Part shown: one piece after another, positions 23,527 through 34,596 of the stretch
Position numbering within the stretch: position 1 is the first letter of the stretch
Layout of the letters: each line of letters starts with the position of its first letter
NCBI GenBank assembly: GCA_039566865.1
Contig: CM076960.1
Span: forward strand, 5,690,001 to 5,754,000
DNA: 64,000 nt
Origin: Aurelia coerulea
Lineage: Eukaryota > Cnidaria > Scyphozoa > Semaeostomeae > Ulmaridae
Reading direction: 5' to 3'
The notes under the pieces: model-generated
What the model was told of the DNA's origin: nothing
The model's input: the letters and a program-made list of their open reading frames with translations, nothing else
The model's database searches: none
Position numbers and translations under genes: made by a program

Positions 23527-23912
23527 GCAGCCCTTTGCAGCGAGCATATTTATATCCTCCTCTAGAACGTGCGAAAGTAAGAGGAACTCTGAGTAAGACA
23601 TCTACTTTTAGCATCTCATTGCCCATTTATATCCCGTACTCTCTTTTTAGCTCTATGCCCCTCAGAATAAATCTCCCTTTCATTCGACCCCCCCCCCCCT
23701 ACTTCTCTGAAGCCTTCCTTTGTAAGGATGCACTCATGATCTTATTTATGACATGATTTTTTTTCGTGACAATACCAAAATCACACAAACAGGAAATCGT
23801 TGACAGCATTATCTGCTTTGTATCATCCGATGTATGTGTATAATCCGGAGCAGTGGAACCAGCGTATGGAACGATAGGAGCCTTGGATCTCCGGTCCCGT
23901 GCTGCTAAGGAT

Positions 23913-24239
23913 CCAGGGGGGGGGGGGGGGCACTCAGCACATGCACATACGGGGATGTAAGTCGATATTTTTGGGTCAGAATATTGCTGAAAATGATATT
24001 CTTGGGTCCAAATAAACTAAAATTATGTTTTCGATATTTTTGGTCATCAAATATTTGACAATCTTGGTCTCAATTTGCACTGTTTCCAGATCTTTTATGC
24101 TCGTTTACAGATGTCAAGGTATAAAATGAGCTGCGTTTTTGGGTTGTAGTGAAGCTAAACTGATATTTTTTGGGTTTCCTGAAATTTCCTCGGCGTATAT
24201 GAAGACCCATCCGCATATATGAAGAGTTTCCCCCCTGGG
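23913..24239. mobile_element. G-run TIR element, 327 bp
   Basis: CCAGGGGGGGGGGGG at the left and CCCCCCTGGG at the right, flanked by CTAAGGAT (23905-23912) and CTAAGAAT (24240-24247), 7 of 8 identical. A related left end with the same interior (gcatatgcacagacggggac) lies at 14222-14290. Confidence 0.65.
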
Positions 24240-24865
24240 CTAAGAATGGTCTCCCTTTCTCATTCAAACCTCTCCTATACTCTCCTCTCGGGCCAACAAA
24301 ATTTATGCTGGAAAAATAAGTCGATCTGTATAACTCTGCCCTCTCCTCCTTTCAAAAAGAGAGTCTGAGTAAAATAAAGCTCCAATCATTTCTATGGCTT
24401 GTTTACAGATGTCAAGGTATAAAATGAGCTGCTTTTCTGGGTTGTAATGAAGCTAAACTGATATTTTTTGGGTTTCCTGAAATTTCCTCGGCGTATATGA
24501 AGACCCATCTGCGTATATGAAGAGTTTCCCCCCTTGGCTAAGAATAGTCTCCCTTTCTCATTCAAACCTCTCCTATACTCTCCTCTCGGGCCAACAAAAT
24601 TTATGCTGGAAAAATAGGTCGATCTGTATAACTCTGCCCTCTCCTCAGGGACGTAGGAAGCATCTCAAACTTGGGGGGCACGACACTTCGAGGGCACTTT
24701 TCCATCAAGCTAAAGGGGCATTTCCTGAAAATAAAAAGGGCACTTCTTTGTTTATTTCAAAATCTTGGAGGGCACGTGCCCCCAGTGCCCCCCGGTTCCT
24801 ACGTCTCTGCCTCTCCTCCTTTCAAAAAGAGTCTGAGTAAAATAAAGCTCCAATCATTTCTATGG
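24103..24865. repeat. 298-bp tandem duplication, second copy interrupted by a MITE
   Basis: Unit 1 (24103-24400) starts gtttacagatgtcaaggtat and is repeated from 24401 at high identity. Copy 2 runs through ctctcctcctttcaaaaaga and ends near 24865. It is longer by the 164-bp H2 MITE and its 8-bp duplication. Confidence 0.9.
24646..24809. mobile_element. hAT MITE family H2, copy 3, 164 bp
   Basis: CAGGGACGTAGGAAGC at the left and GGTTCCTACGTCTCTG at the right, flanked by exact CCTCTCCT (24638-24645, 24810-24817). The first unit of the surrounding tandem duplication shows the site before insertion, with a single cctctcct. Confidence 0.95.
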
Positions 24866-25880
24866 CTCCAATCTATCATAATTGGTCCGGCAATTGTGAT
24901 ATGTCTAAAGATCATTCCCTTGTACACAGAAAACTGAGAGGGATTCCGCCAATCCTTTGATGTCACCGAATTCGCCCCTTACCCTGATTTGGGGGCGAAT
25001 TTGAGAAAACAAAATCTCTATTGCACCCCGTAGAGAGAAGACGAAGATATTTGGAAAGTTTCGCGAGGATCAGCGCAACGGTGCTCGAGTTTTACGCCAC
25101 ACAAAATTCGCTTCACGTTTTAATAATATAGATAATAACGAAATTTTCGACAAAGGCCCCTTTTATATGAGAAACTCTAACAGGTTTGAAATTTAACCTC
25201 AATCTGAGTTGAACTCGTTGTCTGGTCAAAGCCCTTACATTGTTTACACGGAAAATGCGATTTCTAACTCAAACCAAGGTGAAACTAAACTCGCCTGTTC
25301 AGGTCCGTTTGAAATGTCACCCCGGTTTGAAAACACCATGTGAATGCAAGATATGACGAATCAAGATATGTGAATGGTAAGAAAAGAAGGCAAGAGCAGA
25401 AAATCCACCAACCGAGAGTGTTTAATGGTAAATGTTTTCAAGGATGCTTATTAAGCCAATAATGATCATCTATTTTCATGATGAACTATGCTCCAAGTTG
25501 GCACCATATAGTTCCTTAGCTTTGAGCATGGCAGTATAATGCTCCCAGCCAGCAACATATTCTTCCTTCCTAATCAGCTCTTGCAGGTTGTGTGTGAGGA
25601 TTTTTGAGAAGACATTGCTGTTGTACCTTTAATCATCCATTGGTTGCTGCTGTACATTATACTGTATAGCACAGAAGAGCCCTACTCTTTTGCTTGAAAA
25701 ACCTTGTTTTAAAATGTTTACAAGGGCACATGTTGGCCCATGTTGTTATGGAACATGAAGATTGTTATCAAACCGATAAGAAACTTAAGAAACTCTTGGT
25801 ACCCAGAATCTGATAATTTCAAGAAACATTCAGTATTGGTCCAAATTCTTAGTTTTTTTGAATATGTGTACTGTAAGCAT
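24866..25880. other. no gene; one faint repeat
   Basis: Sequence near 25150-25340 (ccccttttatatgagaaact, gtttgaaatttaacctcaat) resembles the TIR element at 42511-42860 but is decayed. Nothing else is supported. Confidence 0.45.
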
Positions 25881-26452
25881 TGCATGAAATATATCTGAGT
25901 GTAGCCTGAAAAGTTTCTTGTCCATAACCAATGAACCGATTTCCAAAAAACGTTGATTTACTTGATTGCCTAAATGCTACAAATTATGTATTCAAAGATG
26001 TTGGTTGTGGTTTTACTACGATGTTTTCATGTCGAAAAGAGATTGATAAACCTGCTCAAATCCATGCCTTAAAGGCATGGGAAAGAAACGGTTTAGTTTT
26101 CCTGTCAATATTTTAGATGTGATAAAAAACGCTGAACTCGTATTCGTATTATCTGAATTCGGAATTAACTGAATTCGTATTCTCTGAACGACATATAAGT
26201 TCAGCCTATTGAATCACATCTAAAATGCTGACGGGAAAGTAAGGCAGTTTCTTTATCATGCCATCTAAACATGAATTTGAGCAGGTTTATCGATTTTATT
26301 TTCGACATAAAAATCGAAATAAAATCACTATCAACATCCTCGAATACAATTTAGCCTTTCGGCAATCGGATAAAATAAAGTTTTGAAAATCGGTTCATTA
26401 GTTATGGACATATCAGCAATCAAACGATAATACATCATTTTGGGACACCCGG
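25881..26452. mobile_element. TA-type (mariner-like) fold-back, about 570 bp
   Basis: The right end CATTTTGGGACACCCGG is followed by TA (26453-26454). Arms pair throughout: ccataaccaatgaaccgatt (25923) with aatcggttcattagttatgg, and acctgctcaaatccatgcct with its mirror at 26270-26290. The left terminus is eroded. Confidence 0.7.
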
Positions 26453-26758
26453 TATAAAAATAACAAGTACCCCTATACTTTAGTATTTGCAAAAGTCTTA
26501 TTTTTTCGAATGGAACTGTTTGTATCACAAACATTGTTGTTGTTGGCCTAATCTAATCTAGACAAAAACTAAATTGCCAAATTTGACAAACATTAAAGTA
26601 AAAATAGAGGTTCTTGTTACTAGTATACTAATTTTTCCCTGTTACATTACATGTGGTTACATTGCCTTAGGCAATAAATTATGAATTTGATTTTGAAAGT
26701 CTAAAGTGAAAGGCTGAAAAGAAGACTTCACACACTATATGGAATTTGAGAACATAAC

Positions 26759-27044
26759 CCGGGGGAAGAGGGTATCTGACCAAAATTTGCACTGGAATAT
26801 GCTCACAAAAATTTTTGCACCCGTCTCCAGAATTTTTCCCTTCAAATGATAGCTGATTTAAAAAACTACTAAATAACAACCCAATCTAACAAAATTTCCC
26901 CTTTTGACATAGTTTGACAATCGGCTCCAAAAAAATTGCCTTCTTTTGATGCCCTGCTCTGGACAAAATATAGGTGAAAATTATACACTGATAAACAGCA
27001 CATCCACAACGGTCAAATATATCAAGTACCCCCCCCACAGCGGA
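26759..27044. mobile_element. CCCGGGG-type MITE at a splice donor, 286 bp
   Basis: It begins CCGGGGGAAGAGGGTATCTG and ends in tcaagtacccccccc plus a short diverged end. AACATAAC repeats on both sides (26751-26758, 27045-27052). The interior (aaaatttttgcacccgtctc, gatagctgattt) resembles the copy at 32314. The right duplication overlaps the 5' splice site of gene B exon 2. Confidence 0.65.
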
Positions 27045-27056
27045 AACATAACTTAC

Positions 27057-29044
27057 CTTTGATGCAATGCATATTGCCTGGTGTACCACACCTTGGTCCT
27101 GTTCCTCCACCTCCGCCCTTAAGTTTTCCAGCGCCAATATCACCTGCTGCAGATATGAAGGTCTTTCTCCCGTTCAGACAATAACCCAGCCCCCTTCTCA
27201 ACTGAAATTGTGCAAAGGATGCTTTCACAATGATTGCCGTATCAGTGTACGTTTTTCCAAGGCTGGAAGGCGTCAGTTTTGCTACCTCTCTCTCCATGTC
27301 ACCACATATTTCGTTTGCTTTTTTGCATGGATCAATTTTGGCAATCAGCTTTGCTGCACAACTTGCTGCCTTTGCAACATGTGTCTTGCAAACTCCATTG
27401 ACGATGCCTCTGCAAGATGTGCCCATTAATTTTCCGGCATTAGGAACTTTAAAATCTATCGAAATTCCAGCATCCAGGCCTATACCACCTGCCAAGGACC
27501 CTGTGACACAATGTGGCGACTGTATTGATAAACCTAAATTTCCTTCCATCACAAATCGTGTTGCTAACAGCATGTGAATTGGAATGCCATTCACAGAAAC
27601 AGAAATTTCTGCTCCGATTCGAATAACAGCAAGAAGCCCAATAGCAGCGTTCACTACGACAGTCTTTGTGATGTCCTTGTTGAAATCCTTCTCGTAGGCT
27701 AAATCAAACTTAACGCCATCAAGAGGATCAAATGATGCGATTGCCCTTTTGATTTTGATTGCAGCATCATTTTGATATGAAATCTCACCCTTGAAAGCTC
27801 CTTTAGTTGTAATGTACAGGCTGGTGATCGCTACAGCTTGCACTTTTACTTCAATAATGACTGGAATATACCCAAATAGCAACAATTTGGTAAAGATTGT
27901 CTTTGGCCAACAATGCGACTTGTTCCCTGGATTTCTGCATCGAGTACAGCCACGCGAGTCACAGTTGAGTTAGGTACAATTTCTTTGTCACCATCGGAAT
28001 TTTTACTGGTCCTTTTGCCTCGATCTTGACCTTTGCGCTAATTGCTACTTTGCCATAAAATCCTATGGTTACTTTTCCGTTCGTGATCTCAGCCTCAATG
28101 CTTAATCCACCTGTAGGCTCTACACTACCCGATAGGCTAAGAGGTCCGCTTTCATGTTGGTATGCATGGGCTGCATTTGAAATTGTTAAGCACTTGGATC
28201 CTTTTCCGCCAATTTTGATCTTACAAAGCTGCTTTGGATTCAAGCAGCCTGAAACGCCCTTCTGAACATCTGACAAGCAGTTGTTTGACTCAGGCTCCAA
28301 GCAATGAACAAATTTATTCACTTCGTCGGAAATCTTTTTTGTTAAATCGGCAGCCTGCTCAAAGGTGGTTTTTCGACCACATCGAGGTTCCTGATTGAAA
28401 AGGGCTGAGCAGCCATTTGAGCATTGGGGAGGGCATTCTGTGCATTTCCCACTTGAATAAAAAGACCCACCTTTACACCAGAGGCTTTTTGTTTTGTCGC
28501 AATCTGTATCTTTGTTGCATTTTGAACCAACGCGGAAACCATTCTTTGGTGCACATTGGGCGCTGGAAATCGATGTTTTCTCGCATCGACCACTTTTACA
28601 TACGTTGTTGTCCCCAGAGCCAATTACATTTAAAGTACAAGATTCATAGTCGTTTCGTTTACCCTTACATTTTCCGCGACATAGAACTGTTATGATCGGG
28701 CTACACCAGCCACTTTTACAGTGTTCGTTTTTTGAGCATGCTTTGTTCTCCGCCACCTTCTTTCCACAAGTACCACATGTGCATTTGCCACTTTTGCAAC
28801 TATTTGCATCTTGAATACCAGGTATGAAATGACTGCTGCAGCTTTGACCATCTTGAGCTTTTTCTCTACAACGACCACTACAGAATACTGTAATTCTACC
28901 CTCGCACCAGCCACTTCTGCAGTTTTCATTCTTTGAACACTTAGATCCGGCAGCAACCTTCTGGCCACAAATCCCGCAGGTGCATTGATTGCTGATACAA
29001 CTATTCTTGTCTCCGTTTTCTAAACATCGCTGGCCGTCTGCAAC
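27057..29044 (-). CDS. gene B exon 2: secreted cysteine-rich repeats plus beta-rich C-terminal region
   Basis: The acceptor gctttcgtgtag precedes 29044, and the donor AAAG|GTAAGT ends the exon at 27057. Entry phase 0 agrees with exon 1; exit phase is 1. Residues 1-90 and 91-160 are two tandem cysteine modules (CSKNENCRSGWC, then CxGxC, then CKSGKCTCGTC), followed by a variant module with CNKDTDCDK and CTECPPQCSNGC. Next comes a long region of alternating hydrophobic residues with few cysteines (SIEAEITNGKVTIGFYGKVA; PVIIEVKVQAVAITSLYI), probably beta-rich, then an alanine/cysteine stretch with CKKANEICGDMEREVAKL. The frame breaks at about 27969-27962: the upstream frame stops at TGA 27961-27959, and the downstream frame is open only after TAA 27972-27970. 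This could be an assembly indel, a 43-bp intron or a real lesion. I recognise no named family; the CxxxxDCxxGxC spacing recalls EB/Dickkopf-like modules. No third exon was found. Confidence 0.7.
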
Positions 29045-29129
29045 CTACACGAAAGCAAAAAATCTACCTTGTGAGATGAAGGGCAGATTTTGTAACACAG
29101 TAGAATGAGATGCTTTTGTTCACACCAGA

Positions 29130-29595
29130 ATTCAAAGCGATTAGTGGTTGCAGACAAAGGAAATTCTTTCACCATAAATTCAAAACAAACAAAGCCGAAA
29201 AAGTTTGTCTGAAACCCAAGTAGCTAGTGCACTCGTTGTGCATTCCAGAATTGGTTTCTAAGAGCAAATACGAGCTTACATTTAATGAGAAAGGATATAT
29301 CTACACATCTGCCTCGGGCATTTTAGTTCTTTGGTTCAGAAGCGGAGCAGTAAGTGTCTTCATTATATCCAAAAATAAGAGAATTGAATTACCTCCCAAT
29401 CGGGTTTTTAATCAAATAGATTTGATTAGATCTTTCGATATATGCTCATTTTTGCTCTTGAAAACAATTTCTGGAATGCCCAACGAGTGAACTAGCTACC
29501 TGGGTTTTAGAGAAACTTTGCAGCTTTTCTTGTTTTGAATTACTGGTTGAGAGAATTTCCTTTGTCTGCGAACGCCAATTGCTTTGAATTGCGGT
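29130..29595. mobile_element. fold-back element in gene B intron 1
   Basis: Left arm (agacaaaggaaattctttca, cccaagtagctagtgcactc) pairs with right arm (gaactagctacctgggtttt, gaatttcctttgtctgcgaa). It ends about 85 bp upstream of exon 2. No clear target duplication. Confidence 0.7.
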
Positions 29596-29777
29596 GTTAA
29601 TCAAAACCAGCTCTTTCTATCGTCTTGCCAAATCTGCCCTTGTTTTCCTTGTGAGTTAGATAAAGTGTGAGATGTTTGAAAAGCCATGTTTTTGCCAAAA
29701 ATAACTCAAACTGTGTTTTGTGAAGTTTACTGATGCAGAAGAAAGATTGAATTAGTCAACGAAATTTAGTTGCTTAA

Positions 29778-29909
29778 AGGGAATCTATGCATATATAAAA
29801 ATAAAAATAACAGTGAAAAGACAAAGGCGTCAACAGTAAATACTGATATCTGATAGGCTAGAATTTGACCGCAAGTGGCTTGAGCCACTATTATATGCTT
29901 ACATTCCCT
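29778..29909. mobile_element. TTAA-type MITE, 132 bp
   Basis: TTAA|AGGGAATCTATGCATATA and TATATGCTTACATTCCCT|TTAA (TTAA 29774-29777, 29910-29913). Non-coding. Confidence 0.75.
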
Positions 29910-29913
29910 TTAA

Positions 29914-31255
29914 GTCAATAGTTTTTTCCATATTTGTTTGCGTTTTCGTGGCACAGCTATTATGATGAAAGGTATCTTTGTTATAAGGATTTTCTAATTC
30001 CTACCAATAACAGTTACAATAGTTTCCTAGAGATACAAACGAGAACAGAAAGGATTATCCCTTTTTTACTCTAACATATCTCATGACTTGTTGTTTTAGA
30101 TTTTTGGTACAGAAACAGTGCCTTTGCAATACCGAGTGAGTCAAAACAAGAAATCCAGCTTGAAAGGAGACTACTCCCTGTATATCAAAGCAATCATATC
30201 GAAAACTGTCTTTTGTTATTGTCAAAAGTTCAATTGGGTTCAGTAATTTACCGGGCTTTAATCTGTCATTCCTTCACGTGGATATGGGACATTTTCTGCA
30301 GAAAACACCCTTCCAAAACCTGCAAAGACAAGTGTAAACGATGAGCAAAATTTCTTTCGTTCGTTTTCCTAAAAATGATTACATTGCATTCCTCTCCTTC
30401 CAGTCTTGGATTCTCCTTTTAAAACTAGAAATCTGACTATTTTATATCACAGACGTGTCGAGGATCACTTGATGATCGATTTGAACTGCTTTTCCCTGAC
30501 AATTTTAGTTCCGCAGATTGATTTGCAGATCAGGATTAACAGACATCTTCTAGTTATCAGCAGATCAAGTAATGATTCATGTCATTTGGAGCAGCCTGAA
30601 GTCTTCAACTGATGCGAACAATGACATACATAATGGGTACAGAATCAGCAAAGAGCTAAACAATTACATGTAAAGCGTCACAATCATGAACTGATGGCAA
30701 AATAGTTTGCTATTATTGCAAATATCACTAAACCATCAGGGCCGTAAGGGCATTAATCTTATTGAGGTAAAGGTTCTAAGAGGGCTCTCCCCAAGACAAG
30801 AAGGGAATTTTTTGCTATGCAGAAAAAACCTGCATGACAGAAACTGATTTTTTTGGATTAGGATGTACAGTTTCTTGTAAAATGAAATGAATATATCTTG
30901 AACAACGGTCTGATGAGTTCCTTTCATAAGAATATCAGAGCGGTGCCGGGAAGGCAAAAACTTGTATTTTACATTTTGATACAGGCTTTGTATCATAAGT
31001 TTCATGAAGAGAATGCTCTTAAACTCTATGAAAACGACCTGGCTGACAGTCATTTCAATCAGTATATTTTTCATTTTTAATCAATCACTTTAATTTTGTT
31101 TCCTCAGTATTTGTTCTAAGATGAGAACTAATACGCAAGTTTAAAAATTCAGCCTGTAGTTCCTCATCATCGAGTTTCTTAGATGTTGGCCTTTACTGTA
31201 ATTGCAAATATTGGGGTTACGTTCCCTGTATGCCCCCCACCCATAGCTCCAACGT
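29914..31255. other. intron 1 of gene B, nothing recognisable
   Basis: No paired transposon ends or exon-like frames are supported here. The frames at 30736-31080 lie on opposite strands of the same bases and lack coding character. Confidence 0.45.
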
Positions 31256-31414
31256 CAGGGACGCCGTACGGGGCACATTTTTAGGGGGGCAAAACTGAAA
31301 ATCTGAGGGCAAAACAATAGGAAAATAACATATTTAGGCCATTTTCGAGAGGGCAGGAGGGGCGGTTGCCCCCCCCCCCCGCCCCCCTTCTCCGGCGTTC
31401 CTGTAACGTCTCTG
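31256..31414. mobile_element. hAT MITE related to H2, 159 bp
   Basis: CAGGGACGCCGTACGG at the left and CCGGCGTTCCTGTAACGTCTCTG at the right (inner 16 and outer 7 bases pair). The interior is G-rich on one side and C-rich on the other. No exact flanking duplication, so it may be older. Confidence 0.55.
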
Positions 31415-31860
31415 TAGACTTTACTGAGGCACATTGTTAGGATTGTGAACGCTTTTTCTGAAGCAATCGAATACAATGAGTAAAAGGAAAAAGGATCGTG
31501 ACGAGAAGGATTAATTTGAAATTTAATGATGTAATTTACAATTTACATCCCTATTGTAAGAAATATAGAAATTGGCAAATAGTTTCTTAGAATTATCAGA
31601 TTCTCACTGGTTTCTCAAATGGAAACCATCTTCAAAAACACCAAATTCGAAACAGTTCGTTTCAGAATCCACAAGCTTTCGCTATTTCAAGTCCAGAAAA
31701 AGCAAGGCCTTACCTCTTTCCCAGTTATCTTTGATTGCAAAGGCACACAGTATTCTTGGAAACGCATGATTCTATTTCTATCCTAACAATGAAATCAATA
31801 CTCTGAATTCGGAAAAAATAAGAAAATTGGGTAAAGTTACAAGTGAACCTGAGCCCTTTT

Positions 31861-32051
31861 CATTTCATTTCATTTCATTTCATTTCATTTCATTTCATTT
31901 CATTTCATTTCATTTCATTTCATTTCATTTCATTTCATTTCATTTCATTTCATTTCATTTCATTTCATTTCATTTCATTTCATTTCATTTCATTTCATTT
32001 CATTTCATTTCATTTCATTTCATTTCATTTCATTTCATTTCATTTCATTTC
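31861..32051. repeat. (CATTT)n microsatellite, about 38 copies
   Basis: Perfect pentanucleotide array of about 191 bp. The complementary unit AAATG is also the 3' tail unit of the LINE at 39.95 kb. The two long frames through it (repeating FHFIS) are artefacts. Confidence 0.98.
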
Positions 32052-32313
32052 ACTTTCGAATTATATCTTTCACAGAGTGACAACAGTAGAGCATGTGTTC
32101 TGTCAAACTCAGCATGACTATGACTTTTGATGCTTGATCGAATGATTGAATGATCTAGAGCATGCCATGGCATGGCAGATTGGCATGTCACACATTATGT
32201 AATCTCGGTAGAATCCTGTTACATGGCGAATCAAATAGACATTGTAAATAAATAAGCCACCAAGACTGACAAATGTACATGACAATTGGCAAGGAACTGT
32301 TTCCACATAAACT

Positions 32314-32656
32314 CCCGGGGGGGGGGGGGGTACTTGACTTTCAATTGTACGGGGGGTGCACTCCAAGAAAAAAAATTTTCACCCGGCTTTAGAAATTTTC
32401 CCTCAAAATGATAGCCGGCTTTAGAAAAAATCGACGAAAAGCATATCCCAAAACGTAAAAATCGGCAAAAGGCATACCCCTAAACGTAAAACTTCGTCGA
32501 AAAACAATGAAATACGTGACGATCTGACGTTTGACAACAGGTTTTAAACAAATTGCCTTTTTGATACCCGGCGTTAGAAAAAAGAGGCGAAAACGATACC
32601 CGGAAAGGAGTGCACATGGCGTCAGCAAAATATACTAAGTACCGCCCCTCCCCGGG
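32314..32656. mobile_element. CCCGGGG-type MITE, 343 bp
   Basis: CCCGGGGGGGGGGGGTACTT at the left and AAGTACCGCCCCTCCCCGGG at the right, with exact CATAAACT on both sides (32306-32313, 32657-32664). The interior has three near-repeats of gaaaaaatcgacgaaaagca and ggcatacccctaaacgtaaa. Confidence 0.9.
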
Positions 32657-32812
32657 CATAAACTACAAGTTTCTTTCCAAGGAACTGGTTCATAAGAAAC
32701 AGGTACTAAGATGGCCAAAATATTAGGAAACTCCGATCGGTACTATGTCTGGGAAGTATGAAGAAGCTTTTGAAATATAATTCAAGGAAATTATGGCACA
32801 GATGGCATTGAA

Positions 32813-32868
32813 TTACTCTGGGTACCAGACTCTCTAACATTATGTTAGAGAGTCTGGTACCCAGGGTA
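32813..32868. mobile_element. 56-bp hairpin MITE
   Basis: CTGGGTACCAGACTCTCTAA and its exact complement form nearly all of it, with a loop of about 4 bp (32839-32842). GCATTGAA repeats directly on both sides (32805-32812, 32869-32876). It resembles a shrunken family M hairpin and shares CAGACTCT. Confidence 0.85.
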
Positions 32869-33057
32869 GCATTGAATATACCTAATCTGGAATAATTTAT
32901 TAAACGCTCTTATGTTTTAAACGTAATAGGACACTTTTTAGTTTCACTAAATGTGTATTCAAGACATATTTGCAGCCAGTGTTATAAAAAATCAAAACAA
33001 ACAAACAAACAAACAAATTGTTGGCACTATAATGTGAAATTGTTCATGTTGAATTAA

Positions 33058-33942
33058 CGCTATCTGTACTGGGCGATTTTTTAGGTATTTTGTACTGTGG
33101 GGGGGCGTTTTTGGCCCCCCCTCTTTTTCTCCAAAACTACAAAAGATATAACAATAAGACTTACCCCTATTGTTCTTTAGACAATTGGCTATTCAAATAT
33201 AACAATGACATTTAATAAATCACGTGATTCGTTGCTAGGCAACCGAAAAACTGACGAAAATTGGCAAATTTATACCTTTATAACCAGAACAATTCTATTT
33301 AATCAACCACTCAACCGATTTTCTCCAAATTTGTTTCAAATAGTAGGAAACATGTCATAGTTCAAAAATACATACTTTGCAAAAATTTTTTAGTTTCTAT
33401 TTTTAGCACAATTAGCCCTAAATTAGCCTTTGGTTGCATGCATTTACTTTCATCGCAGGTTTTTGCCAGTCCTGCCCTTTTATCTGGTAAATATAGACTC
33501 AAAATGAATCAAATTAATAAGATGAATCAAATTAGACTAAAAAAATTTATATTTGACACTTCTTTATTAGGTAAATAACGTCATAAATGTGAATGACGTC
33601 ATAGATATTAAATTTTGCTGACATCAGCAAAAATGAAAAAAATATATATCAAATGAAAGTACTCATCAAATGCAATCGAATGGTGCATGTTTGAGATCGA
33701 TCAAGCAAACGACACGAAAACTACGGACATTTTAACCTTTTTTTTGTTGACAACTCTCCTAATATGGTATTACTGCGGTCACATGATCAGAGGTAGAACA
33801 ATGAAATGCTAAGAATTTAATTACCTATGAAATTTGAGTAAAAGTCACCAATACTGGTGGTTATATCTCTTGTCGTTTTAGCGTAATGAAGCAAAAACTG
33901 GTAGGGGGGCGAAAAACGCCCCCCCCCCCAGTACGAATAGGG
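33058..33942. mobile_element. TTAA-type element family B, copy 3, 885 bp
   Basis: TTAA (33054-33057) then CGCTATCTGTACTGGG; right end CCAGTACGAATAGGG then TTAA (33943-33946). It contains tgctgacatcagca (33619) and gggcgtttttggcccccc with the mirrored gaaaaacgcccccccc. Non-coding. Confidence 0.85.
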
Positions 33943-34175
33943 TTAAGAAACTTTTAGTACCATGACCGATCCAAGTTTGTTATAAAAAGCTTCCATTCCT
34001 TTGAAACTTACAAAATTGGACAATGTATCTCTGTAATATTCTACATGTAGCAAAAGGTTTTGGGATGTCCTAATGCCACATGAAAATTGTAGATAAACAA
34101 ATTAGTAAAAGCAACTGATAGGGATGAAAAATTATTTGCTTGCAAGCAATAAAAGTGAATAATAAATATCAAGTA

Positions 34176-34596
34176 CAGTAAATCCCCGTATATAAGAACC
34201 TGCTTTTTTAAGAGCTAGGCTGAAATGGTTCTTATTTTAAAGGTACTAAGCCAAATTTCAAGGTATAATGGTTCTTATTTGAAGAGTACCTTGCGTAGGC
34301 CATTTTAGAACCTTCGTCAATGATTTTCAGCCCTATTATTTGTTTTGGCAAGGTTATAATATACCTAATAACCAATGCTAAGCTTTCAAACAGCATGGGA
34401 GGAGATTCAAACATTAAAAGCCCAGACAAACATGAACTTAACACTGACAATCCAAAATCAACTTTGCTACCCCTGCTATAAGAACATATTTTTCATCAAA
34501 CTGAAACGGGTTCTTGATTACAAGGTGCATAAGTTAGGAAAAAAAACAGCATGTGGGTTCTTATTTTTTTAGGTTCTTATATGCGGGGATTTACTG
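34176..34596. mobile_element. TA-type MITE, 421 bp
   Basis: TA|CAGTAAATCCCCGTATATAA and TATGCGGGGATTTACTG|TA. Long TIRs continue as agaacc and ggttct blocks. TA duplications and these ends suit Tc1/mariner-like movement. Confidence 0.8.

Noticed and set aside
28065..28695. Plus-strand ORFs opposite gene B
   Set aside because: They are shadows of the cysteine-rich exon on the minus strand.
31827..32130. Two ORFs of about 95 residues repeating FHFIS
   Set aside because: They are translations of the (CATTT)n microsatellite.
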